64,000 bases of DNA from Myxococcus xanthus (GTDB taxonomy: Bacteria > Myxococcota > Myxococcia > Myxococcales > Myxococcaceae), in NCBI RefSeq assembly GCF_006402735.1, contig NZ_CP017174.1, positions 6,738,001 to 6,802,000 of the forward strand, given 5' to 3'. The translations under genes were made by a program, and so were the position numbers. The first letter of the stretch is position 1. The number at the start of each line of letters is the position of its first letter. Under the pieces are notes generated by a model. The model ran no database searches. It worked only from the letters and a program-made list of their open reading frames with translations, and was not told where the DNA came from. This document shows positions 20,139 to 27,849 of the stretch, piece after piece.

Positions 20139-20294
20139 CTACGGCACGCCCACGGGGATGAGCGGCGAGCAACCGAGGTGCGCCGGCATGCAGTCCGAGC
20201 GGCTCGGGCCCGGGCAGCACACCTGCGAGCCCGCACATGTCAGGCTCGCCGAGCACTTCGGACGGCAGGGAGGCACGTACGACTTCAGTTGCAT
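20139..20294 (-). CDS. Small cysteine-rich peptide, knottin-like cysteine spacing
   Basis: 51 residues beginning MQLKSYVPPCRPKC. GGAG lies eight bases before the ATG, which supports real translation. Seven cysteines (10, 14, 20, 26, 27, 35, 42) make up 14 percent of the chain. The last six follow C-x5-C-x5-CC-x7-C-x6-C, the order seen in inhibitor-cystine-knot peptides. There is no signal peptide or membrane segment. It sits alone, antisense to its neighbours, between apt and the HOD-like gene. I do not know a family; toxin, metal-binding or regulatory roles are all open. Existence of the gene is likely, function unknown. Confidence 0.6.
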   Translation of the reverse strand: MQLKSYVPPCRPKCSASLTCAGSQVCCPGPSRSDCMPAHLGCSPLIPVGVP

Positions 20295-20480
20295 GTGAAC
20301 GTCTCCTGCCGGGGTCATCCCGGGAAAGCAGGAACAGGATACTGCGCGAAACATGAATTGATTGAGCCAGCGGCCCTCCGTCCGGCCGGAACGGCCCCTG
20401 CCGTGTTGCCTGCTGACATGCGGGCCGGGCCTGCGCACCCTCCGACGAGAACCAACCAATGCTTCCACGGAGGGGACGAC

Positions 20481-21311
20481 ATGCCGGAAGTACACACCCG
20501 CGGCGGCGCCCGCATCCGCTACGACGACGTGGGCCAGGGCGAGCCCGCGCTTCTCTTCATCCCAGGGTGGTGCACCACCCGAGCGAGCTTCCAGAAGCTG
20601 CTTCCCCGCTGCTCCGCCTTCCGCCGTGTCCTGTCCGTGGACATCCGGGGGCACGGCGAGTCCGAAGGTGGCGGCACCGACTTCGACAGCACCACGGTGC
20701 TGGAGGACCTGCTCGCGGTCGTGGAGACCAGCGGCGCGCGGCACATCGTCCCCGTGGCAATGTCCCACGCGGGCTGGTGGGGGCTCGACCTGCGACGGGC
20801 GTTGGGCCCCGCGCGTGTGCCGCGGATGGTGCTGCTGGACTGGATTGCCACCGAGCCCACCCCGGCCTTCCTCCGCGCCGTGCGCGGGCTCCAGACGGAG
20901 CGCTGGAGCGAGGTGCGAGACGGCTTGCTCCAGGGCTGGCTGGAGGGGCTCGACGACGACGCCATCCGCCGCTTCGTGCGCGACGACATGGGCGCGTTCG
21001 ACGAAGCCATGTGGGCCCGGGCCGGGCGGGAGATTGAAGCGGCCTACGCCCGCGAGGGCTCTCCGCTGCGAGCGCTCGCGGCGCTGGAGCCGATGCCGCT
21101 CACGATGCACCTGTACGCGCGGCCAGAGTCACACGACTACCTGGCGGCGCAGGTGGACTTCGGCGCGGAGCATCCGGGCTTTCACGTGCTGAAGCTCCCC
21201 GCCACCAGCCACTTCCCGGTGCTGGAGGTGCCAGCGATGGTGGCCGCGGGCATCGAGGCGCTCGTCTCCGCGCGAGAGGTCCCCATCCACGCCAGCGCCG
21301 TTCCAGCCTGA
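20481..21311 (+). CDS. Alpha/beta-hydrolase of the HOD type (cofactor-free quinolone 2,4-dioxygenase-like)
   Basis: 276 residues; GGAGGGG five bases before the ATG. It resembles Arthrobacter HOD along most of its length: LLFIPGWCTTRASFQKLL, VDIRGHGES, the nucleophile elbow AMSHAGWW, MVLLDWIA, RWSEVRDGLLQGWLEG and SHFPVLEVP. Ser95, Asp120 and His244 align with the HOD triad Ser101/Asp126/His251 at nearly constant offset. HOD-type enzymes open 3-hydroxy-4-quinolones with oxygen and no cofactor, releasing CO; relatives degrade the Pseudomonas signal PQS. The alignment is from memory. A plain esterase is less likely because the elbow is S-H-A-G rather than G-x-S-x-G. Confidence 0.7.
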   Translation: MPEVHTRGGARIRYDDVGQGEPALLFIPGWCTTRASFQKLLPRCSAFRRVLSVDIRGHGESEGGGTDFDSTTVLEDLLAVVETSGARHIVPVAMSHAGWWGLDLRRALGPARVPRMVLLDWIATEPTPAFLRAVRGLQTERWSEVRDGLLQGWLEGLDDDAIRRFVRDDMGAFDEAMWARAGREIEAAYAREGSPLRALAALEPMPLTMHLYARPESHDYLAAQVDFGAEHPGFHVLKLPATSHFPVLEVPAMVAAGIEALVSAREVPIHASAVPA

Positions 21312-21324
21312 GGCGGCGCGGGGA

Positions 21325-22011
21325 CTACCGCAGCCCCAGGGCCTCCTTCATGCCATCGGTGCGCTCCCGGGCGCGCCGCATGGCGATGCGGTTGAGCTCG
21401 GGGTCCACGGGCAACGGCATCCACGCCAGGTACCGGGCACCGGAGCCGCCTTCTTCGGACTGCGCGCTCGCGACGACCATCGTCCGGTGCTGGAAGGCCT
21501 CTTCCCAGGGACCGCACCCCGACATGGAGAACTTCTTCACGGTGTCGTCCTTCGCCTGCGTCCAAGCAATGCAGGGGAATTCGGAGCAGTCCACCGCCAC
21601 CACGTCGAGCCCCATGCCGCACTCGTTGGCGGCACGGAAGGCCACACGCTCGAAGCCCTTCGGCGTGAAGGGCTCCGGCAACTCGGGCGCGAAGGCGAGG
21701 GGCCGGTCTTCGGGCGCCGTGTCCTGCGCGGGCGCAGCCGGGACAGCCGCAGCGGGTTCCGGGAGCCTGCGAAGCACGGTGGCTTCACGTGCCGCCGAGG
21801 GCGTTGTCACGGCAGCCTCCCGCCTCGGAGCCTCCGACGACCGCGGTGCGGCGCGCGCATCGGACGGAGTGGGTGCGACGACGGTGGGCGCCTGGACGGC
21901 GGCATCCCTTGCCGGCACCTGCGAAGTGACGGAGTCCCTGCTGAACCAGACCCCGGCGGAGAATGCCAGGGCCACGACGAGCCCCCACAGCGCGAAGCGA
22001 AGCAGTTTCAT
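21325..22011 (-). CDS. Membrane-anchored or secreted protein of unknown function
   Basis: 228 residues from ATG 22011 (MKLLRFALWGLVVALAFSAGVWF), which has GAGGTG six bases upstream. One N-terminal hydrophobic helix, then a Pro/Ala/Ser/Arg-rich linker (about 25-100), then a folded C-terminal domain with three cysteines (NECGMGLDVVAVDCSEFPCIAW) and a fourth in SMSGCGPW, suggesting disulfides in the periplasm or outside. Starts just after the stop of the upstream gene (three bases between), so the two form a pair. No family recognised. Confidence 0.7.
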   Translation of the reverse strand: MKLLRFALWGLVVALAFSAGVWFSRDSVTSQVPARDAAVQAPTVVAPTPSDARAAPRSSEAPRREAAVTTPSAAREATVLRRLPEPAAAVPAAPAQDTAPEDRPLAFAPELPEPFTPKGFERVAFRAANECGMGLDVVAVDCSEFPCIAWTQAKDDTVKKFSMSGCGPWEEAFQHRTMVVASAQSEEGGSGARYLAWMPLPVDPELNRIAMRRARERTDGMKEALGLR

Positions 22012-22020
22012 GGCCACACC

Positions 22021-22455
22021 TCATTCATCGAGGATGAACTTCACGGGGTGCCCCGCCGCGCCGAAATAGCCCGCGGGCACGTCCTTGCCGGGGACGAGCG
22101 TGAGCGCCGCTCCCTTCTTCTTGAGGACCCCTCGCTTCAGGGGCTTGCTCTTTCCCGGCAGCCCCACGGAGACCTCATAGGTTCCGGAGTCACTGCGAGT
22201 CGCCTGCAGGCGCAATGCGCCCTTCCAGTCGGGCCAGCGCACCTGGACCTCGCTTCCGGACTCGACGCGGAGGGCGTTTGTCCCCCGGCCATCTTGCACC
22301 TGCAGGGCGACCATCTTCGCGTCGCAGAAAGCGGGCGGGTCATTGGGGCCGCACGGCGGCGGCAGGGCCCAGGTGACTCCCGGCACGCCCAGGCAGAGTC
22401 CCACCAGGAATCCAGACAGCACCACGGCGCGACAGCGACGGGCGGTTCGTGTCAT
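22021..22455 (-). CDS. Secreted protein of unknown function
   Basis: 144 residues from ATG 22455 (MTRTARRCRAVVLSGFLVGLCLG), with a classic signal peptide ending near TWALPPP. A GTG at 22491 is an alternative start. The mature part is basic and beta-rich (KMVALQVQDG, EVQVRWPDWKGALRLQAT, PLKRGVLKKKGAALTLVPG) and has two cysteines (PPCGPNDPPAFC). No family recognised. Forms a tight pair with the downstream gene. Confidence 0.65.
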   Translation of the reverse strand: MTRTARRCRAVVLSGFLVGLCLGVPGVTWALPPPCGPNDPPAFCDAKMVALQVQDGRGTNALRVESGSEVQVRWPDWKGALRLQATRSDSGTYEVSVGLPGKSKPLKRGVLKKKGAALTLVPGKDVPAGYFGAAGHPVKFILDE

Positions 22456-22523
22456 GCGCTCCACGCTAGCAGCGCCTTGGGGCCCTTCCACATTCGGGCC
22501 CTCGCCCCCAGGGGCAGGTGGGA

Positions 22524-22552
22524 TTGACGCCCTTGCCCGCCCTGTTTATAAG
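22524..22552 (+). promoter_or_regulatory. Sigma-70-type promoter of the tetR operon
   Basis: TTGACG at 22524-22529, a 17-base spacer and TATAAG at 22547-22552, about 30 bases before the tetR start. The region is AT-rich against its surroundings. The -10 lies inside the left arm of the inverted repeat described next. Confidence 0.7.
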
Positions 22553-22573
22553 TTGGTCAAACAACTAATAAAC
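22544..22573 (+). promoter_or_regulatory. Candidate TetR operator
   Basis: GTTTATAAGTTG (22544-22555), spacer GTCAAA, then CAACTAATAAAC (22562-22573): a 12-bp inverted repeat with one mismatch that overlaps the -10 box. Binding would block transcription of tetR itself and the coupled downstream genes. Confidence 0.65.
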
Positions 22574-22581
22574 ATCCCACC

Positions 22582-23190
22582 ATGCCCCGTCCATCCAACA
22601 CCGAGGAGCGCCGTCAGCAGATTGTCGCGGGCCTGCTGAAGGTCATGTCGGAGCGCGGTTACGAGCGCGCCTCCGTGGGCGAAATCGCGAAGGCGGCGGG
22701 GTTGAGCCCGGGGCTGGTGCACTACCACTTCAGCGGCAAGCAGGAGATTCTCCTCTCGCTGGTGGAGCAGTTGGCGGCGCAGGCGCGGCAGCGGGTGGCG
22801 ACGCGGCTGGAACGGGTGAAGGGCCCGGACGCCCGAGCCCGCGTCGATGCCTTCGTTGAGGCCTTCCTCGCCACGGGCGACGACGCGGCCCCGGCGGCCG
22901 TCGCGAGCTGGGTCACCATCAGCGCGGAGGCCATCCGGCAGCCCGAGGTTCGGGCCATCTACGAGCAGGTGGTGCGCGCCGACCTGGAGCACCTGACGTC
23001 ACTCGTCGCCGCCGTGGTGGGACGGCGCAAGGCGCCCGCGCTGGCAGCCGGGCTGTTCGCCGCCGTGCAGGGCTACTTCGTGCTCGCCGCCAGCGTCCCG
23101 GGCCTGGTCCCCGCGGGCTCCGCCGCCAGCACGGTGAAGCGCATGGCCGCGGGGCTGATGGACTCGGCCGGCGCGAAGGAGGACGCATGA
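22582..23190 (+). CDS. TetR-family transcriptional repressor
   Basis: 202 residues. The N-terminal helix-turn-helix is TEERRQQIVAGLLKVMSERGYERASVGEIAKAAGLSPGLVHYHFSGKQEILLSL (residues 7-60), a BetI-like variant of the TetR signature. The C-terminal all-helical domain should bind a small ligand. It is preceded by a promoter whose -10 is embedded in a palindrome, so autoregulation is probable. The stop overlaps the transporter start (ATGA), so it probably controls the transporter and the genes behind it. Confidence 0.93.
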   Translation: MPRPSNTEERRQQIVAGLLKVMSERGYERASVGEIAKAAGLSPGLVHYHFSGKQEILLSLVEQLAAQARQRVATRLERVKGPDARARVDAFVEAFLATGDDAAPAAVASWVTISAEAIRQPEVRAIYEQVVRADLEHLTSLVAAVVGRRKAPALAAGLFAAVQGYFVLAASVPGLVPAGSAASTVKRMAAGLMDSAGAKEDA

Positions 23191-24398
23191 AGACGGCCAC
23201 GAAGCTGGGGCTGCTCTCCAGCCTCTACCTGTCGCAGGGGCTGCCCTTCGGTTTCTTCACCCAGGCCCTGCCCGTGCTGCTGCGCCACCAGGGCCTGTCG
23301 TTGCCCTCCATCGGCCTGGCGCACCTGCTGGCGCTGCCCTGGGCGCTCAAGTTCCTCTGGGCCCCGACCATGGACCGGCACGGTTCGGCGAGGTGGGGCC
23401 GGCGGCGTGGCTACATCCTGCCGCTGCAGTTCCTGTCGTCGGGGATCCTGCTCGCGCTCGCGCTCCCCGAGGGAGGCCTGGACATGCGGCTGCTGATGGC
23501 CGCGGTGCTGGGCATCAACCTCCTGGCAGCCACGCAGGACGTGGCCACCGACGGGTTGGCGGTGGAGCTGCTCGCGCCAGCCGAGCGCGGCTGGGGCAAC
23601 GGCGTCCAGGTGGCGGCCTACCGCGTCGGGATGATTCTGGGCGGCGGCGTGATGCTCGCCGTCTTCGACGCGGTGGGCTGGCGCCCCACGTTCCTCGCGC
23701 TGGGCGCACTGCTGCTCCTGGCCACCGTGCCCATTGCCCTCTTCCGCGAGCCCCCCACCGAGCCGCCGCCCGCGCAGAGCCTGGGCCTGCGGTGGTGGCT
23801 GAAGCGGCCGGGGGCCGGCGCGTGGCTCACGCTGCTCGTCGTCTACAAGGCGGGTGAAGCCCTGGCCACCGGGATGCTGCGCACCTTCCTGGTCGACGCA
23901 GGCCTGTCGCTGACAGCCATCGGCTGGATGTTGGGCGGCGTGGGCTTCACCGCGGGACTCGTGGGCGCGCTGCTGGGCGGCGGCCTGGTGGTGCGGCTCG
24001 GACGACGACGTGCGCTGCTCGTCTTTGGAGGCATCCAGGCCGGAGCGGTGCTGCTCTACGCCCTGGCGGCCCAAGGCCCTACGTCCCTGCCCCTGCTCAC
24101 CCTCGTCTGCGGCGTCGAGCACGTCGCCAGCGGCATGGCCACCGCGGCCGTCTTCACCGCGATGATGGACGCATGCCGGCCGGACCACGCCGCCACGGAC
24201 TACACCGTGCAGGCATCCTTGGTGGTGCTGGCCACGGGCGCCGCCGCCGCGCTGAGTGGCTTCAGCGCCCAGGCCCTTGGCTACGCCGGCCACTTCATAC
24301 TGGCCGCGTTCCTGTGCGCGGCGGGCACGCTGTACGCCGCCCTCACCTTCCACCCGCCCCGGAGCCTGGCCTCCGCGGCCGCTCCCGAGGTGTCGTAA
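23187..24398 (+). CDS. AmpG-like MFS transporter
   Basis: 403 residues with about 12 membrane helices. The N-terminus SLYLSQGLPFGFFTQALPVLLRHQGLSLPSIG and the segment ATQDVATDGLAVELLAPAERGWGNGVQ are typical of the AmpG/acetyl-CoA-transporter branch of the major facilitator family. AmpG imports anhydro-muropeptides for peptidoglycan recycling; whether this copy does so is not shown by sequence. Overlaps tetR by four bases and coaD by one (TAATG). TetR control next door suggests induction by the transported or a toxic compound. Confidence 0.8.
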   Translation: MKTATKLGLLSSLYLSQGLPFGFFTQALPVLLRHQGLSLPSIGLAHLLALPWALKFLWAPTMDRHGSARWGRRRGYILPLQFLSSGILLALALPEGGLDMRLLMAAVLGINLLAATQDVATDGLAVELLAPAERGWGNGVQVAAYRVGMILGGGVMLAVFDAVGWRPTFLALGALLLLATVPIALFREPPTEPPPAQSLGLRWWLKRPGAGAWLTLLVVYKAGEALATGMLRTFLVDAGLSLTAIGWMLGGVGFTAGLVGALLGGGLVVRLGRRRALLVFGGIQAGAVLLYALAAQGPTSLPLLTLVCGVEHVASGMATAAVFTAMMDACRPDHAATDYTVQASLVVLATGAAAALSGFSAQALGYAGHFILAAFLCAAGTLYAALTFHPPRSLASAAAPEVS

Positions 24399-24895
24399 TG
24401 ACCATCGCCGTCTACGCCGGCAGCTTCGACCCCGTTACCGCCGGCCACATGTCCGTCGTCCGGCAGGCGGCGCGCCTCTTCGGCCACGTCGTCGTGGTGG
24501 TGGCCGTCAACCCGGACAAGGAGAGCCTGCTGTCCGCCGATGAACGCGTGGCCCTCCTCCGTGAAGCCGTGGCGCACCACCCCAACGTCACCGTGGCCCG
24601 CACGCAGGGGCTCATCGTCGACTTCGCGCGGGACATTGGCGCCAGCGTCCTGCTGCGCGGCGTGCGTGGTGCCACGGATGCCCAGTTCGAGACGACGCTG
24701 GCGCAGAACAACCGCGCGCTGGCGCCCGAGCTGTCCACCCTCTTCCTTCCAGCCGAAGCCCACCTGGCCGAGGTGAGCAGCAGCGGACTCAAGGCGCGCG
24801 TGGCGCGCGGAGAGGACGTTTCCGCCTTCTGTCCACCGGCCGTCGCGGCGAAGCTTCGGGAGCGACTCGACCCTTCCCTCCGGAGCCTGCCTTGA
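24398..24895 (+). CDS. coaD: Phosphopantetheine adenylyltransferase
   Basis: 165 residues from ATG 24398, which overlaps the transporter stop. Adds AMP to 4'-phosphopantetheine in coenzyme A synthesis. The nucleotidyltransferase motif AVYAGSFDPVTAGHMSVVRQA is at the N-terminus, with VLLRGVRGATDAQFE and AHLAEVSSSGLKARVARGEDVSAF later; length and order match the family. An essential enzyme placed inside a TetR-type operon by overlapping genes is a noteworthy arrangement; it may also have its own promoter within the transporter gene. Confidence 0.96.
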   Translation: MTIAVYAGSFDPVTAGHMSVVRQAARLFGHVVVVVAVNPDKESLLSADERVALLREAVAHHPNVTVARTQGLIVDFARDIGASVLLRGVRGATDAQFETTLAQNNRALAPELSTLFLPAEAHLAEVSSSGLKARVARGEDVSAFCPPAVAAKLRERLDPSLRSLP

Positions 24896-25638
24896 GCCTG
24901 TCCTTCATCACCCTTGGCATCGGCGACGCCTTCTCCGCCCTGCGCTATTCGTCCTGCTTCGCCGTGGAGGCGGAGGACCAGGTCCTGCTGGTGGACTGCC
25001 CGCACCCCATCCGGAAGATGATGCGCGAGGCGTCCGAGTCCTCCGGCGTGCCCCTGGACGCGGACCGCGTCAGCGCCGTGGCCCTCACCCACCTGCACGC
25101 GGACCACGCGTCGGGCCTGGAGAGCCTGGGCTACTTCTCCTTCTTCGTGCTGCAGCGGAAGCTGGAGGTGCTGGCCCACCCCGCTGTCGCGGACCGGCTG
25201 TGGGAAGGCAACCTGGCCGCGGGCATGGAGTGCCTCATCGAGCGGCGCGGGGAGCCCCCCAACGACAAGCACTTCGAGGACTACTTCGACCACACGCCGC
25301 TCTCCACGGAGACCGCCGTGCGGCATGGGCCCTTCCTCATCGAGAGCCGGATGACGTACCACCACGTGCCCACCACCGCGCTGCGCATCCACGCGGGGGG
25401 CCGCTGCCTGGGGTACAGCGCGGACACCGCCTTCGACGAGGGCCTCATCGACTGGCTCTCCACGGCGGACCTCATCATCCACGAGACGAACTACGGCGTG
25501 CACACGCCCTACGAGAAGCTGGCGGCGCTGCCCGCCGAGCTGCGCGCCCGGATGCGGCTCATCCACTACCCGGATGACTTCGACACCAGCGCGAGCGTCA
25601 TTGAGCCGCTCGCGCAGGGCCGGCGCTACAACGTCTGA
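24892..25638 (+). CDS. Metallo-beta-lactamase-fold hydrolase (RNase Z-like subgroup)
   Basis: 248 residues. The zinc motif is THLHADHASGLE near residue 62; ESRMTYHHVPTTALRI, LGYSADTAFDEGL and IIHETNYGVHTPYEKL supply the remaining ligands. The last two resemble the RNase Z / phosphonate-phosphodiesterase branch, where a displayed Asp and His bind the second metal. The start is TTG overlapping the coaD stop (TTGA), with GGAG six bases upstream. Substrate unknown. Last gene of the tetR operon. Confidence 0.82.
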   Translation: MSLSFITLGIGDAFSALRYSSCFAVEAEDQVLLVDCPHPIRKMMREASESSGVPLDADRVSAVALTHLHADHASGLESLGYFSFFVLQRKLEVLAHPAVADRLWEGNLAAGMECLIERRGEPPNDKHFEDYFDHTPLSTETAVRHGPFLIESRMTYHHVPTTALRIHAGGRCLGYSADTAFDEGLIDWLSTADLIIHETNYGVHTPYEKLAALPAELRARMRLIHYPDDFDTSASVIEPLAQGRRYNV

Positions 25639-25649
25639 GGCGCGAGCGA

Positions 25650-25676
25650 GCGCCCGGGAGATTCCACCCCGGGCGC
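25650..25676. terminator. Hairpin between convergent genes
   Basis: GCGCCCGGG and CCCGGGCGC pair over nine bases around AGATTCCAC, between the convergent metallo-hydrolase and GH13 genes. It could serve both directions. Confidence 0.5.
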
Positions 25677-25692
25677 CCGGTGCCGTCAGGCG

Positions 25693-27603
25693 CTACTGCG
25701 AGAAGATGACCAGCGAGTAGGGACCGATGGCGAACGACGCGTTGTGCGACAGGCCGTCCTTCGCGCCACTGTAGGCCACGGTGTCAATCGACGCCGTGTT
25801 GCCGAAGTCGCCCGAGTACCCGTTCCAGTCGCTGTTGAAGCGCGAGTACCACATGCCCCCGCGCGGGAAGCCGATGTTGTAGCTGGGGAAGTACGTGCCG
25901 CTGAAGTTGGCGACGATGACGACGTCATCCCCGGGCCCGCCGCTCTCCCAGCGGTGGTACGCAATCACCTTGCCGCTGTTGTTGACGTGGTGGACGTTGA
26001 CGTTGCCGCCGCGCAGGCCGCGCGTGTTGTTGAACCAGTTTCGGCGCAGGCGGATGAGGTCGCGGTACAGCGTCCGGATGCCGCCGTAGGTGCTGTTCTT
26101 GCCCCAGTCCACCGGGTCCGTGTCCTGGAAGTAGCCGTCCTCGAGGAACTCCTGGCCCTGGAAGATCATCGGGATGCCGGGCGAGGTGAAGACGACGCCC
26201 GCCGCCAGCGTGGAGCGCTTCTTGGCGGCCCAGCTGCCCGCGTTGCCCGGCCAGATCTCCTCCGGGACGCGCGCCTTGCCGTTGGCCACTTCATCGTGGC
26301 TCTCCGAGTAGATGACGCGCGCGGTGTGCCGCCCGCTGTAGCGCTGGGTGATGGCGTTCTTCACCGAGTTCATGTCACGGCCGCTGTCGTTCGACGCGAT
26401 GACCGCCGCGCGGATGGCGTGCACGAAGTCGCCGCCCCACTGCGAGTCGAAGTCCGCGCCGCCCGCGGTGTCGGACGAGGAGGCGTTGGTGATGGAGTCA
26501 CCGCCGCCGAAGTCCTCGGCGATGCTGATCTTCCAGGGCTGCGTGGAGTTGATTTCCCGGTTGATGGAGCGGAACACGCGCCACGCGTCGGGGATGGCGG
26601 TGGCGTCGCTGCCATTCTGCGTGCGCATGTACTTGGTGGCGTCCCAGCGCAGGCCGTCGCCACGGAAGTTGTGAAGCAGGTTCATCATCGAGTCGCGGAT
26701 GTACGCGCGAACCTCGGGGCGGCCGTAGTCCGGACGCGTGTCACCCCACGGCGTGCTCTTGCGCGAGTCGTTGTAGAAGTACTCGCCGCCCGAGCCCAGG
26801 CAGTCGCCGCTGTAGCACCACATGGGCAGGTCGCTGGGGCCGTAGTGGTTGTGCACCACGTCGAAGATGACGCCGATGCCGCGCATGTGCGCCTCATCCA
26901 CGAAGCGCTTCATGTCGTTGGGGTGGCCGTAGGCGCTCTCGGGCGCGAACGGGAAGGCCGCGTTGTAGCCCCAGGAGAAGTCACCGGCGAACTCGTACGC
27001 GGGCATGACCTTGACCATGTTCGCGCCCAGGTCGCGGACGTGGTCGAGCCTGGCGATCGCGCTGTTCCAATTGCCGGGGCCCCAGCCGGGCGAGTCATTG
27101 AACGTGCCGACGTGCAGCTCGTAGATGATCATCTCATTGAAGGCCGGCGTGCTGAACTGCTGCGCGTTCCACCAGTACTCGCCGTGGTCGTAGATGATGC
27201 TGGAGCCAGTGGAGTTCTCCTGCCACGCCGAACGGGGGTCCGCCCGCCACGCGTCGCTGCCCCACTGGTTGCGGGTGATGAACTTGTACTTCTGGCCCTT
27301 CACGGCGCCGGCCACGTCGCCGGAGAAGTTGCCGTTGAACTCGTTGCCCAGCTCAATCCAGGTGCCCCAGCCGTTGAAATCGCCGGAGACGAACACCCGG
27401 CTCGCCAGCGGCGCCCAGGTACGGAACGTGGTGCCACCCGCATAGACGGTGGCGCCCATGCCAGGCCGCGTGGACGAACTGAGCTGCTGGCTGATGACCG
27501 CCGTCTCTTCCGTGGAACCTTGCTGCTCTTCGAGCGCGGACTCCCCACAGCCGGCAATCACACCGGCCAGCAGGAGCGCACTCCACCTGTTGCTGTGCCT
27601 CAT
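25693..27603 (-). CDS. Secreted GH13 lipoprotein (CBM48 plus alpha-amylase/branching-type domain)
   Basis: 636 residues from ATG 27603 (MRHSNRWSALLLAGVIAGCGES), with GGGAGG nine bases upstream; lipobox cysteine at 19. Residues 50-135 are a CBM48-like beta domain (FRTWAPLASRVFVSGDFNGWG). The GH13 barrel follows: MIIYELHVGTF, FDVVHNHYGPSD, the nucleophile in GDGLRWDATKY (Asp321), the acid in SIAEDFGG (Glu363) and the third Asp in YSESHDEVANG (Asp437). These resemble glycogen branching enzymes more than classic amylases. Being lipid-anchored, it acts on external or periplasmic alpha-glucan. It is 16 kb from the main glucan locus and convergent with the tetR operon. Confidence 0.88.
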   Translation of the reverse strand: MRHSNRWSALLLAGVIAGCGESALEEQQGSTEETAVISQQLSSSTRPGMGATVYAGGTTFRTWAPLASRVFVSGDFNGWGTWIELGNEFNGNFSGDVAGAVKGQKYKFITRNQWGSDAWRADPRSAWQENSTGSSIIYDHGEYWWNAQQFSTPAFNEMIIYELHVGTFNDSPGWGPGNWNSAIARLDHVRDLGANMVKVMPAYEFAGDFSWGYNAAFPFAPESAYGHPNDMKRFVDEAHMRGIGVIFDVVHNHYGPSDLPMWCYSGDCLGSGGEYFYNDSRKSTPWGDTRPDYGRPEVRAYIRDSMMNLLHNFRGDGLRWDATKYMRTQNGSDATAIPDAWRVFRSINREINSTQPWKISIAEDFGGGDSITNASSSDTAGGADFDSQWGGDFVHAIRAAVIASNDSGRDMNSVKNAITQRYSGRHTARVIYSESHDEVANGKARVPEEIWPGNAGSWAAKKRSTLAAGVVFTSPGIPMIFQGQEFLEDGYFQDTDPVDWGKNSTYGGIRTLYRDLIRLRRNWFNNTRGLRGGNVNVHHVNNSGKVIAYHRWESGGPGDDVVIVANFSGTYFPSYNIGFPRGGMWYSRFNSDWNGYSGDFGNTASIDTVAYSGAKDGLSHNASFAIGPYSLVIFSQ

Positions 27604-27849
27604 GGATGACAACCTCCCTTGGTCTGGGAGCGTCCTAGCAACCGGCGTAAATCCCGCGCAAACGGCTCTGCACGGAATCTGTAATTTTCCACCATGACGG
27701 GCTGCATCAAATGTTTCAGCCAGCACACCTGCTCCTCCCCTGTGCGACACGGCGTGTGATGTCCCCGGCGCTCGCCATCGACGCCTGAGTGCGATACGCC
27801 CCACACGTTGCGCCCCACCCAGGGAGCGCGCTGGGGAGAGCGACGCACG

